Source: UBA1479 sp963976055
Lineage (GTDB): Bacteria; Pseudomonadota; Alphaproteobacteria; Rhodospirillales; Casp-alpha2
Assembly: GCA_963976055.1 (NCBI GenBank)
Contig: CAXBJB010000004.1
Span: 62,001 to 126,000 of the forward strand
Direction of reading: 5' to 3'
Length of the DNA stretch: 64,000 nt
Shown: positions 48,801 to 56,539 of the stretch, in pieces
How the letters are laid out: each line of letters starts with the position of its first letter
Position numbering within the stretch: position 1 is the first letter of the stretch
Made by a program: the position numbers and the translations under genes
The notes under the pieces: model-generated
Seen by the model: the letters and a program-made list of their open reading frames with translations, nothing else
Told to the model about the DNA's origin: nothing
Databases searched by the model: none

Positions 48801-49664
48801 ATGGCTTCTTCCGCTACCACCATCGCCTTCCAAGGCATGCCCGGCGCTTATTCACATCTTGCCTGCCGCGAGGCGCGGGGCGACATGGAGCCCTTGCCCT
48901 GCCGCACCTTCGAAGACGCCTTCGCCGCCGTGCATGACGGCAAGGCGCGGCTGGCCATGATCCCCATCGAAAATTCCGTCGCCGGGCGGGTTGCCGACAT
49001 CCATCATCTGCTGCCCGATTCCGGTCTGCACATCATCGGCGAGCATTTTCATCGGGTGCATCACCATCTTCTGGCCGTGCCCGGCACGAAAATCGGCGAA
49101 TTGACCCATGTTCACAGCCATGTCCATGCGCTCAACCAATGCCGCAATCTGATCCGCGAACTGGGCGTCACGCCCGTGGTCCATGTCGACACGGCGGGAG
49201 CGGCCAAGGACATCGCGGCCCAGGGTGACAGGTCCCAGGCCGCCATCGCCTCCAGCCTGGCCGGGGAAATCTACGGCCTCTGTTCGCTCAAACAGAACAT
49301 CGAGGACGCGGAGCACAACACGACGCGCTTTGTGATCTTGTCACTGACGGCAGAGCCGCCGGCCTATAATGAATCCGAGACGTACATCACCAGCTTTACG
49401 TTCCGGGTTCGGAACGTTCCGGCGGCGCTGTACAAGGCCATGGGCGGGTTCGCCACCAACGGTGTCAACATGACCAAACTGGAAAGTTATGTCGGCCCCG
49501 ATTTCGTGGCGGCCCAGTTCTTCGCCGAGGTCGAGGGCCATATGGACGCGCCCTCGGTGAAACTGGCTTTCGAGGACCTGTCCCATTATTCCGAATGGAT
49601 CAAGGTGCTGGGCACCTATCCGGCCCATCCGTTCCGCAAAGCCGCCGCCAATCAAGGAGCATGA
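48801..49664 (+). CDS. pheA: Prephenate dehydratase
   Basis: Monofunctional prephenate dehydratase of 287 residues (no chorismate mutase), converting prephenate to phenylpyruvate for phenylalanine synthesis. The catalytic TTRF is at 174-177 and IPIENSVAGRV is also typical. The C-terminal ACT domain (about 197-275) with LESY at 227-230 should bind phenylalanine for feedback control. Its stop overlaps the DUF983 gene start (ATGA). Confidence 0.95.
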   Translation: MASSATTIAFQGMPGAYSHLACREARGDMEPLPCRTFEDAFAAVHDGKARLAMIPIENSVAGRVADIHHLLPDSGLHIIGEHFHRVHHHLLAVPGTKIGELTHVHSHVHALNQCRNLIRELGVTPVVHVDTAGAAKDIAAQGDRSQAAIASSLAGEIYGLCSLKQNIEDAEHNTTRFVILSLTAEPPAYNESETYITSFTFRVRNVPAALYKAMGGFATNGVNMTKLESYVGPDFVAAQFFAEVEGHMDAPSVKLAFEDLSHYSEWIKVLGTYPAHPFRKAAANQGA

Positions 49665-50044
49665 CCCCCGTGACCTTCGAAGACATCCGGCCCCACCTGG
49701 GCCTCGCCATCCTGCGCGGGCTCGCGCGCCGATGCCCCAGCTGCGGCATCGGCCACAGCTTCAAGGGCTATCTCAAGGTCACCGACTGCCCCCATTGCGG
49801 CGAGGAGCTGGGCCATATCCGGGCCGACGACTTTCCGCCCTACCTGACCATCGCCATCGTCGGCCATATGGTGGTGCCGATGCTGCTGATGAGCGAACAA
49901 CTGTTGTCGCCGCCGACCTGGATGCTGCTGGGCGTCGCTGTGCCGGTGACCCTGGGCCTCACGCTGGCGCTGCTGCCGCGGGTCAAGGGCGGCATCCTGG
50001 GCCTGATGTGGCACCTGGGTCTGCGCGGCGACGAAACGCAGTAA
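49661..50044 (+). CDS. DUF983 membrane protein
   Basis: Protein of 127 residues. The N-terminus has two zinc-ribbon-like pairs, RRCPSCGIGHSFKGYL and CPHCGEELG. Two hydrophobic helices follow (YLTIAIVGHMVVPMLLM; MLLGVAVPVTLGLTLALLP). This is the DUF983 pattern, function unknown. The ATG at 49661 overlaps the pheA stop by 4 bp, so it is probably translated by coupling. Confidence 0.88.
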   Translation: MTPVTFEDIRPHLGLAILRGLARRCPSCGIGHSFKGYLKVTDCPHCGEELGHIRADDFPPYLTIAIVGHMVVPMLLMSEQLLSPPTWMLLGVAVPVTLGLTLALLPRVKGGILGLMWHLGLRGDETQ

Positions 50045-50074
50045 CGCCGATTTCGGGATAAGGAGCATCCCGCG

Positions 50075-50551
50075 ATGACCGACGAAAGACCATCCGCCAT
50101 CAGGGCGCTCGACGTCGCTCCCCGGGTCAAGCCCTCGACCTATCCGGAACCGTTCTTCAGCCGCATGGCCGGGCGGGAAAAGCGCCAGTTGGGCGACCTG
50201 TTCGGGCTCGGCAATTTCGGTGTCAACCTGACGCGGCTGGCGCCGGGCGGCGAATCGGCCCTGCTCCACCGCCATACCCGCCAGGACGAGTTCGTCTACA
50301 TTCTCGAAGGATCGCCCACGCTGATCACGGAAGAGGGCGAAACCGAGCTTTCGCCCGGCATGTGCGCGGGTTTTCCCGCCGGCGGTTCGGCCCACCAACT
50401 GGTCAACCGGACCGTGGTTGACGTGCTGTACCTGGAAATCGGCGACCGCACGCCGGGCGACGCGGCCAGCTATCCCCGCGACGACATTCAGGCCAGCCTG
50501 GGCCCGGACGGCCAGTGGCTGTTCACCCACAAGGACGGCAGCCCTTATTGA
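50075..50551 (+). CDS. Cupin-domain protein
   Basis: Single-domain cupin of 158 residues. Motif 1 is LLHRHTRQDEFVYILEG with two His and a Glu suited to metal binding; motif 2 is around GFPAGGSAHQLVN with another His. The substrate is unknown; related proteins include sugar-binding and transcription-linked cupins. AAGGAG precedes the ATG. It is the last gene before a convergent block on the minus strand. Confidence 0.85.
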   Translation: MTDERPSAIRALDVAPRVKPSTYPEPFFSRMAGREKRQLGDLFGLGNFGVNLTRLAPGGESALLHRHTRQDEFVYILEGSPTLITEEGETELSPGMCAGFPAGGSAHQLVNRTVVDVLYLEIGDRTPGDAASYPRDDIQASLGPDGQWLFTHKDGSPY

Positions 50552-50570
50552 GCCGGCCTGATCCGAGCGG

Positions 50571-50705
50571 CTAATTTTCCGCGAACTTGACCACGAACGG
50601 ATAGAACGCGATGTGCCCGGCCATGGCCTCCAGCCCCGCCGGCGGTGTCTCGTAGGCCCAGGTGGCGTTTTCCGCCGTCCGGCGCCGACCGCCACGCACA
50701 TCCGT
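50571..50705 (-). pseudogene. Amputated C-terminal tail of a DUF427 protein
   Basis: Forty-four codons ending at TAG (50573-50571) read DVRGGRRRTAENATWAYE, then TPPAGLEAMAGHIAFYP and a short end. The ENATWAYE and GHIAFYP blocks match the C-terminal part of DUF427 proteins, which are normally about 90-130 residues and contain an upstream CPYKG-type motif. That N-terminal part is missing. The piece lies directly after, and in the same frame as, the stop codon of the DCC gene, so it has no start of its own. It is a deletion remnant rather than a gene. Confidence 0.7.
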
Positions 50706-51116
50706 TCACATTTTGGTGGGGGACCCGTTGGTGGGGGAACCGGGCCGGCGGGGAATGAGCGGCCGGATACGGAGAAAGGCGCGGTAGGTGATTTCCAGCA
50801 GTGCCCCCATTGGCCGGATGCGGAACAGAAGTCCGGCAAGGCGAAACGCAGGCAGCGCCGCCCACAACTCGGCAAATCCGCGTGCGCCCGAGTGTAATCG
50901 GCCCTGGGCATCCCGCGTGTGAAAGCGCCGCAAGGCATCGCACCGACTCAAACCGTCGGGTAACTCGCGGTCTGCGCAGGCTTGAACATTCACCCAGCGA
51001 ATGCGCTCCGCGCCGGCACGGCGGCGGTAGAAGGCGATCTCTTTCTGACAAAGCGGACAGCCGCCGTCGAAAAAAACGGTGAGAACGGGCAAGCCGCGGT
51101 CAAGGCCGGTCACCAT
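50706..51116 (-). CDS. DCC-family (DUF393) thiol-disulfide oxidoreductase-like protein
   Basis: Protein of 136 residues. The family-defining FFDGGCPLCQKEIAFYRRR near the N-terminus contains the CxxC pair. RIRWVNVQ and RGFAELWAALPAFR also match DUF393. The function is poorly known, with a redox role inferred from the CxxC. The C-terminal GSPTNGSPTKM comes from a 15-bp tandem duplication (50713-50742), and the stop abuts the DUF427 remnant, so the natural end may have been altered. The start overlaps the SDR stop by 7 bp. Confidence 0.82.
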   Translation of the reverse strand: MVTGLDRGLPVLTVFFDGGCPLCQKEIAFYRRRAGAERIRWVNVQACADRELPDGLSRCDALRRFHTRDAQGRLHSGARGFAELWAALPAFRLAGLLFRIRPMGALLEITYRAFLRIRPLIPRRPGSPTNGSPTKM

Positions 51117-51832
51117 GGCAATGGCTTCCCCGAATGGTCGTAAAACCCCCCGCTATCCGCCGGGGTCAAGCCGTCGATGACGTCGAGAAGACGTTCCGCC
51201 GCGCCCGCCGGGGGGCGCACGGTCAAGCCGTCCTTGGCGAAAGGGGCGCTCAGCGGGCTGTCGACGGTTCCCGGATGCAGGGCGACGCAGATTGCGTCCG
51301 GTCGCCGACGCCCGAGTTCCACCGCTGCGGTCCGCACGATTTGGTTCAACGCGGCTTTGGAGGCGCGGTAGCTGTACCACCCGCCCAGCCGGTTGTCGGC
51401 GATACTCCCGACCTTGGCCGACAGTGTGGCGAAAACGGACCGCCCGGCGTATGGCAGAAGCGGCAGAAAATGTTTCAGGATCAATGCCGGGCCGATCGCA
51501 TTGACGGCAAATGCGCGGGCCATGCGTTCCGGATCAAGGTCGCGCCAGCTCTTCTCCGGCATTGCGTCCGGCCCATGGAGAAAGCCTGTCGCGTCCACGA
51601 CGAGACGCAGCGCCTTGCCTGTGCCGGCGACCAGATCGGCCGCCGCCGCCACACTCTCTTCTCTGGTAATGTCGACGGCGGGGTCTGTGCGGCGGGAAAA
51701 GCGGAACACCGTTTCAAAGCGGCCGCTGTCGTCCAGCCGGTTCGCAATCGCGCCGCCGATCGCGCCGCTCGTGCCGAACACCGCGGCCACAGCTGCGGGG
51801 GACGTATTCTCGACCTTGTGTGTTTGAGGCAT
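51110..51832 (-). CDS. SDR-family oxidoreductase, C-factor-like
   Basis: Protein of 240 residues. The N-terminal motif FGTSGAIGGAIANRL is a variant of TGxxxGIG; FATLSAKVGSI contains the Ser, and YSYRASKAAL gives the YxxxK pair. ALHPGTVDSPLSAPF and the short loop pattern resemble C-factor/CsgA-type SDRs. The start at ATG 51832 is preferred over an open extension to 51913. It is probably co-transcribed with the DCC gene. Confidence 0.82.
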   Translation of the reverse strand: MPQTHKVENTSPAAVAAVFGTSGAIGGAIANRLDDSGRFETVFRFSRRTDPAVDITREESVAAAADLVAGTGKALRLVVDATGFLHGPDAMPEKSWRDLDPERMARAFAVNAIGPALILKHFLPLLPYAGRSVFATLSAKVGSIADNRLGGWYSYRASKAALNQIVRTAAVELGRRRPDAICVALHPGTVDSPLSAPFAKDGLTVRPPAGAAERLLDVIDGLTPADSGGFYDHSGKPLPW

Positions 51833-51958
51833 GACGATGGACTTCCGTGGCAGAGGGTCGCTTTGTATACGAAAGCGGTGGCCATTTGGTTCACGGGCCC
51901 GGAAACCCGGCATCGGCGAGACCGGGAATATCCCGAGCCGCGCCGGCAGTCTGTGGGT

Positions 51959-53164
51959 CTATTCGTGGCGCAGGGCCTCGATGGGGTCGAGGCGCGCGGC
52001 ATGGCGCGCCGGGAAATAGCCGAACACCACGCCGACGGCGGCTGAGAACAGGAACGCTACGACCACGATCAGGGGGTCAACCAGGAACGGCAGGCGCATG
52101 GCGGCGGCGGCCAGTCCGGCCAGGCCCAGGCCCAGCAGGATACCGATCAGCCCGCCCAGAAGAGACAACACGACGGCTTCCACCAGAAACTGCATCAGGA
52201 CCTGTGATTCCTGTGCCCCGATCGCCAGCCGAATGCCGATTTCGCGTGTCCGCTCGGTGACCGAAACCAGCATGATGTTCATGATGCCGATGCCGCCGAC
52301 CAGAAGACTGACCCCGGCGACGGCGCCAAGCAGTCCGGTCAGAACTTTTGCCGTGCCGGTCTGGGTTTCCAGCACTTGTTTCATGTCACGCACGCTAAAA
52401 TCGTCATCCTTGGCCGAGGTGATATTGCGCCGTTCGCGCAGCAGGCGTTCGATGTCGGTCTGGACCTTGGCGGTTTCCACGCCATCCTCGGCCGAAACGT
52501 TGATCCGCCCGACGTCCGTGTTTCCAATCAGGCGGCGCTGCACCGCGCGCAGCGGCATCAGCACGATATCGTCCTGATCCGTGCCGAAACTGGATTGGCC
52601 TTTCGGGGTCAATATGCCGATCACTTCGCAGGACACGTTCTTGACGCGGATGTTCCGGCCCAATGCATCCGCGCCGCCGAACAATTCATCGCGCACCGTC
52701 TCGCCCAGGATGCAGGCGGCCCGTCCCGCGCGAATTTCTCCGTCGAAAAACGCGCGGCCTTCGGACAGGGTCCAATTCTGCGTCGTCAGGTAGGCGTTAT
52801 CGGTCCCCGCCACGGTCGTCTTGCGGCTTTCCGAGCCGGCGATCACGGTGGCCGACGTCTGAGCAATGGGCGCGACCGCGCGGACGCCGTGCAACTGATC
52901 TCGCAGGGCCTCGACGTCGCGGAAGGTGAAGGGTTTGGCGTCCGATGTCGCGCGGCCGGGGCCGAACTGGCCCGGGCGCACGAACAGAAGATTGGTGCCC
53001 AGCTTCGCCAGGTCGGCGGAAACCTTGGCTGCGGTGCCGTTGCCGATGGTCACCATGGCGATCACCGCGCCGACGCCGATGACGATGCCCAGGACGGTCA
53101 GGAACGACCGCAGGGAATTCCGCAGGATCGCCTGCAAGGCCAGCTTGACGGTTTCAAATACCAT
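51959..53164 (-). CDS. MacB-like ABC exporter permease (FtsX fold)
   Basis: Permease of 401 residues. The N-terminal helix (LRSFLTVLGIVIGVGAVIAMV) is followed by a large periplasmic domain (about 45-270) and three C-terminal helices. LLVGGIGIMNIMLVSVTERT and REIGIRLAIGA are typical of MacB/FtsX. The ATPase is a separate gene just upstream (start and stop share one base), unlike E. coli MacB, which is fused. With the adaptor it forms a tripartite efflux or toxin exporter. No TolC is nearby. Confidence 0.9.
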   Translation of the reverse strand: MVFETVKLALQAILRNSLRSFLTVLGIVIGVGAVIAMVTIGNGTAAKVSADLAKLGTNLLFVRPGQFGPGRATSDAKPFTFRDVEALRDQLHGVRAVAPIAQTSATVIAGSESRKTTVAGTDNAYLTTQNWTLSEGRAFFDGEIRAGRAACILGETVRDELFGGADALGRNIRVKNVSCEVIGILTPKGQSSFGTDQDDIVLMPLRAVQRRLIGNTDVGRINVSAEDGVETAKVQTDIERLLRERRNITSAKDDDFSVRDMKQVLETQTGTAKVLTGLLGAVAGVSLLVGGIGIMNIMLVSVTERTREIGIRLAIGAQESQVLMQFLVEAVVLSLLGGLIGILLGLGLAGLAAAAMRLPFLVDPLIVVVAFLFSAAVGVVFGYFPARHAARLDPIEALRHE

Positions 53165-53883
53165 CAGACGGCTCCGTCCAATTGTCTGGCCGGGGCGATG
53201 CGCCCGTCGATGAACTGTAGGGTCCGGTCGGCGAACTTGGTCATGTCCGGTTCGTGGGTAACCATGATGACGGTGATGCCCTGATCCTGGTTGAGCTTGA
53301 CCAGCAGATCCATGATCTCGCGGCTGGTCTTGGAATCCAGATTGCCCGTCGGCTCGTCCGCCAAAAGCACCTTGGGTTCGGTGGCGATGGCGCGGGCAAT
53401 GGCCACGCGCTGCTGTTGGCCCCCGGAAAGCTCGCTGGGGGTGTGGCCTTCGCGCCCCGCCAGACCGACCCGTGCGAGGGCATTCGACGCCAGGGCGCGG
53501 CGTTCCGCAGGCGGCGTGCCGCGATAAATCAAGGGCAATTCCACGTTTTCCAAAGCCGATGTCCGCGCCAGCAGGTTGAAGCCCTGGAACACGAAGCCAA
53601 GGTAGTTGCGGCGCAAAAGGGCCCGCTGCCGGCGGTCCAAGGTGCCCACGTCGATGCCGAGAAACCGATAGATGCCGGAACTGGGCACATCCAGGCAGCC
53701 CAGGATGTTCATAGCCGTCGATTTGCCGGACCCGGACGGCCCCATGATTGCGACGAACTCGCCCGCCGCGATGCTCAGGTCGACGCCGTCCAACGCCCGC
53801 ACCTCTGCCGATCCGGCGCCGTAGATTTTGGAGACCGCCTCGAATTCGATCAGGGCCGGCGCCGCACTGTCCTGGGAATCCAT
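53164..53883 (-). CDS. MacB/LolD-like ABC transporter ATPase
   Basis: ATPase of 239 residues. Walker A is GPSGSGKSTAM near residue 45, the signature LSGGQQQRVAIARA, and Walker B VLLADEPTGNLD. The MacB/LolD-type LGIDVGTLDRRQRALLRR segment is present. It lies between the adaptor gene (10-bp gap) and the permease. Confidence 0.92.
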   Translation of the reverse strand: MDSQDSAAPALIEFEAVSKIYGAGSAEVRALDGVDLSIAAGEFVAIMGPSGSGKSTAMNILGCLDVPSSGIYRFLGIDVGTLDRRQRALLRRNYLGFVFQGFNLLARTSALENVELPLIYRGTPPAERRALASNALARVGLAGREGHTPSELSGGQQQRVAIARAIATEPKVLLADEPTGNLDSKTSREIMDLLVKLNQDQGITVIMVTHEPDMTKFADRTLQFIDGRIAPARQLDGAV

Positions 53884-53893
53884 GATCCGGGGC

Positions 53894-55186
53894 TCATTTC
53901 GGGGACTTGGTGGAATCGACGATCACCGCCTGTCCGGGCTCGACCGCGCCCTTGACGATCTGCGTCCGGCGACCGTCCGACGGCCCGATCGTTACGGGGA
54001 CGGCTTGCGGCTGGCCATCCTTCAGGATCCACAACACGCGTTGTCGCCCACTTTCCGCCGCTTTGCTGGGCGGGCGAAATTTCGGCATGCCGGGAAACAG
54101 TTTCTGTAAAAGGCCGGTATCCTCGGCGCCCGGATCGGTGGTGGGCGGCGAGAACCGAAGGGCCGCGTTGGGCACCGTCAGCGCGCCGGCGACCTGCTCG
54201 ACCGTGATTTCCGCCGTCGCCGTCATCCCGGGCCGCAGCGCGAGATCGTCGTTGTCCGTTGTCAGCACGGCCTTGTAGGTCACGACGCCCTGAACGATCT
54301 CGGACCCCAGGTACAATTCCGTGATGCGGGCGGCGAAGCGGCGGTCAGGATAGGCATCGACCGTGAAGTTTGCCGTTTGGCCGACCTTGACCTTGCCGAC
54401 ATCGGCCTCGTCGACATCGACCTGGATTTCCATTTCCCGCAAGTCTTCCGCCAGGGTGAACAGCACCGGCGCCTGGAACGACGAGGCGACGGTTTGGCCC
54501 GGTTCCACGTTGCGGCTGAGGACGACACCGTTGATGGGCGAGCAGATGCAGGTCTTGGCCAGGTTGGTTTCCTGGAGTTTCAAATCCGCTTTGGCGGCGC
54601 TGACGTCGGCGCGGGTGCTGGCAAGGGCCGCCGTGGCCCGGTCATAGGCGGCCTTGGCGATTTCCAGGTCCCGTTCGCTGCCGACCTTGCGGTCCGCCAG
54701 TTGCTGCTTGCGCAGAAAGTCCAGGTGCTTTTCCTTCGCGGTCGCGATGGCCTCCAGGACGTTGGCCTCGGCGGCGGCGAGATGTGCCCGGGAACTGTCG
54801 ACGGTGGCCTCCAGACGGTCCGTGTCCAGCCTGGCGAGGGGCTGGTCCTTGGTGACCGGTGAATTGAAATCGACCAGAACCTCACGGATGATGCCGGACA
54901 ACTCGCTGGACACGTCGACCTCATTGGTCGGCTGGACGGATCCTGTCGCCGTGACGATCACGACGAGATCGCTTTTGCCGGCCGGCTGGGTGACGTATTG
55001 GACGGCGCTTTGCGGCCGGCTCGCGGCCCAAAAAACCATACCCGTGGCGACAACGCCGACAACGGCAAGGACAACCGCCCGCCCGCGCCAACGGGACCAG
55101 AAGCCGTTGGCCGCCCCCTCACCGATCCCGAGGACCGATTTGATGTCCGCGTCGTCCTTCGGCCGGTCAGGTGAGATGTCATCCAT
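53894..55186 (-). CDS. MacA-like periplasmic adaptor (HlyD/RND membrane-fusion family)
   Basis: Adaptor of 430 residues. An N-terminal membrane anchor (AVVLAVVGVVATGMVFWAA) is followed by the lipoyl half-motif ATGSVQPTNEVDVSSELSG, a long alpha-hairpin coiled coil (about 140-225) and CSPINGVVLSRNVEPGQTV. The beta-barrel region contains VDVDEADVGKVKVGQ. It heads the exporter operon with the ATPase and permease. Confidence 0.9.
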   Translation of the reverse strand: MDDISPDRPKDDADIKSVLGIGEGAANGFWSRWRGRAVVLAVVGVVATGMVFWAASRPQSAVQYVTQPAGKSDLVVIVTATGSVQPTNEVDVSSELSGIIREVLVDFNSPVTKDQPLARLDTDRLEATVDSSRAHLAAAEANVLEAIATAKEKHLDFLRKQQLADRKVGSERDLEIAKAAYDRATAALASTRADVSAAKADLKLQETNLAKTCICSPINGVVLSRNVEPGQTVASSFQAPVLFTLAEDLREMEIQVDVDEADVGKVKVGQTANFTVDAYPDRRFAARITELYLGSEIVQGVVTYKAVLTTDNDDLALRPGMTATAEITVEQVAGALTVPNAALRFSPPTTDPGAEDTGLLQKLFPGMPKFRPPSKAAESGRQRVLWILKDGQPQAVPVTIGPSDGRRTQIVKGAVEPGQAVIVDSTKSPK

Positions 55187-55292
55187 ACCGCATTACTCTC
55201 CGCTTAATGAAAGCGGATTATATCACCGGCGTGGGGGGGCTAATTGATTTCGGTCATGTCGTGCGGTGGGCAGAGGCCCTGTCCGCCTGGGC

Positions 55293-56240
55293 TCAATCGC
55301 CCTCGTCGATCCAGTCGTTGATCAGCCGCCGCGAGATTGAATCCGTGCGCGGCAGGCGCGGCCGGGTCGGGTCCGTCTCGCCGTAGAATTCGCCGAACTG
55401 GGCCAGGTCGGCGCGGGAAAACCATTTGGCCTCGCGGATTTCCGTGGGATCGACGATGATATCGTCGTTCAGGCCCCGGGCCCGGAAGCCCAGCATCAGC
55501 GACGCCGGGAACGGCCAGGGCTGCGATCCCCGGTAGGTCACGTCGGCGACGCGGATGCCCGATTCCTCCAGCACCTCGCGGGCCACGGCTTCCTCCAGGC
55601 TTTCGCCCGGCTCGACGAAGCCGGCCAGGGTCGAATACATGGGGAAATCCCAGCGCGTCGACCAGCCCAACAAACAGCGGTCGACGCCGTCGGCCCCGAC
55701 ATGGGTGACCAGCATGATGACCGCCGGGTCCGTGCGCGGGAAGTGCGAGCGCCCGCAGGCCGCATTGGTGCAGACCTGGACATGGCCGCTGTCGCGGGCT
55801 TCCGTGGGGCTGCCGCAGTCGCTGCAGTATTTCTGCCGCCGGTGCCAATGGGTCATGCCTCGGGCATAGGCCAGGATCGTCGCCTCGTCGGCGGCGAGCA
55901 GCCGGCCGATCTGGCGCAGGTCCTCGAACGCGGCACCGTTGACCAGATCCGGCAGCACCGCTTCGTCGTGGTGGGACAGATCGACCGCGAAATAAGGCGC
56001 GTCGTTCCACAATCCCAAAAACACCTGCACGCTGGACTGGATGGTGATGCTGACCGCGGCTTCACCGGTCAGCCAGCCCGCGCGCGGGCTCTCGCCCGGC
56101 TCGACCAGGTTGCGGTCGCGCCACACGGGCGCCACCCGGGCTGCGGGATGGCTGAGCATTTCCGTGACCCAGGCGCTATCGCGCCGCCGGTCGCCGGCCC
56201 GGTCCAGCGGACCGCCCGTATACATCAATCTTTTCGGCAT
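55293..56240 (-). CDS. nudC: NudC-type Nudix hydrolase (NAD+ diphosphatase / NAD-cap removal)
   Basis: Protein of 315 residues. An N-terminal domain is followed by a zinc ribbon (YCSDCGS and VCTNAACGR) and the Nudix domain. The Nudix box runs from GFVEPGE to REVLEESGI. NudC-specific SQPWPFPASLM follows it. The enzyme hydrolyses NAD(H) and in E. coli removes the NAD cap from RNAs. It stands alone, transcribed away from the SRP RNA gene. Confidence 0.92.
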   Translation of the reverse strand: MPKRLMYTGGPLDRAGDRRRDSAWVTEMLSHPAARVAPVWRDRNLVEPGESPRAGWLTGEAAVSITIQSSVQVFLGLWNDAPYFAVDLSHHDEAVLPDLVNGAAFEDLRQIGRLLAADEATILAYARGMTHWHRRQKYCSDCGSPTEARDSGHVQVCTNAACGRSHFPRTDPAVIMLVTHVGADGVDRCLLGWSTRWDFPMYSTLAGFVEPGESLEEAVAREVLEESGIRVADVTYRGSQPWPFPASLMLGFRARGLNDDIIVDPTEIREAKWFSRADLAQFGEFYGETDPTRPRLPRTDSISRRLINDWIDEGD

Positions 56241-56324
56241 CCGGGAAAATTGGCACAGCGCCGCGCCCTTGGCAACGGCCCAGACGGCCCCCGCGATTTA
56301 TCCCCAGTAGGGAGATGCGCCGTG

Positions 56325-56355
56325 CTTGTGGAAACCCCGCCAAGAGTTGCTATAT
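56325..56355 (+). promoter_or_regulatory. Predicted promoter of the SRP RNA gene
   Basis: CTTGTG (56325-56330) and CTATAT (56350-56355) are separated by 19 bp, just 7 bp before the start of the RNA. The -10 fits the alphaproteobacterial CTATAT; the spacing is slightly long. Confidence 0.5.
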
Positions 56356-56361
56356 TAGGAC

Positions 56362-56458
56362 CAGGAGACTGGCCCGGACGGGCTTCCTCGCCAACCCGGT
56401 CAGGTCCGGAAGGAAGCAGCCGTAACGAGTTTCGGCCCGGGTCGGTGCCAGTCTCCGC
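56362..56458 (+). ncRNA. ffs: Signal recognition particle RNA (4.5S type)
   Basis: The bacterial small SRP RNA. The terminal helix is GGAGACTGGC (56364-56373) with GCCAGTCTCC (56447-56456). The conserved Ffh-binding loop region GTCCGGAAGGAAGCAGCC is at 56404-56421. The RNA joins Ffh to target membrane proteins. It precedes dnaX, the usual neighbour in alphaproteobacteria. A following AATTTT stretch may help termination. Confidence 0.95.
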
Positions 56459-56539
56459 TTAATTTTCCCAGGTGCGCGGCCCCAAGGGGCGCCGCCGCCC
56501 AAAGCCGGGCCAACCAGCCCCTCCCGCCACGGACGGCCC

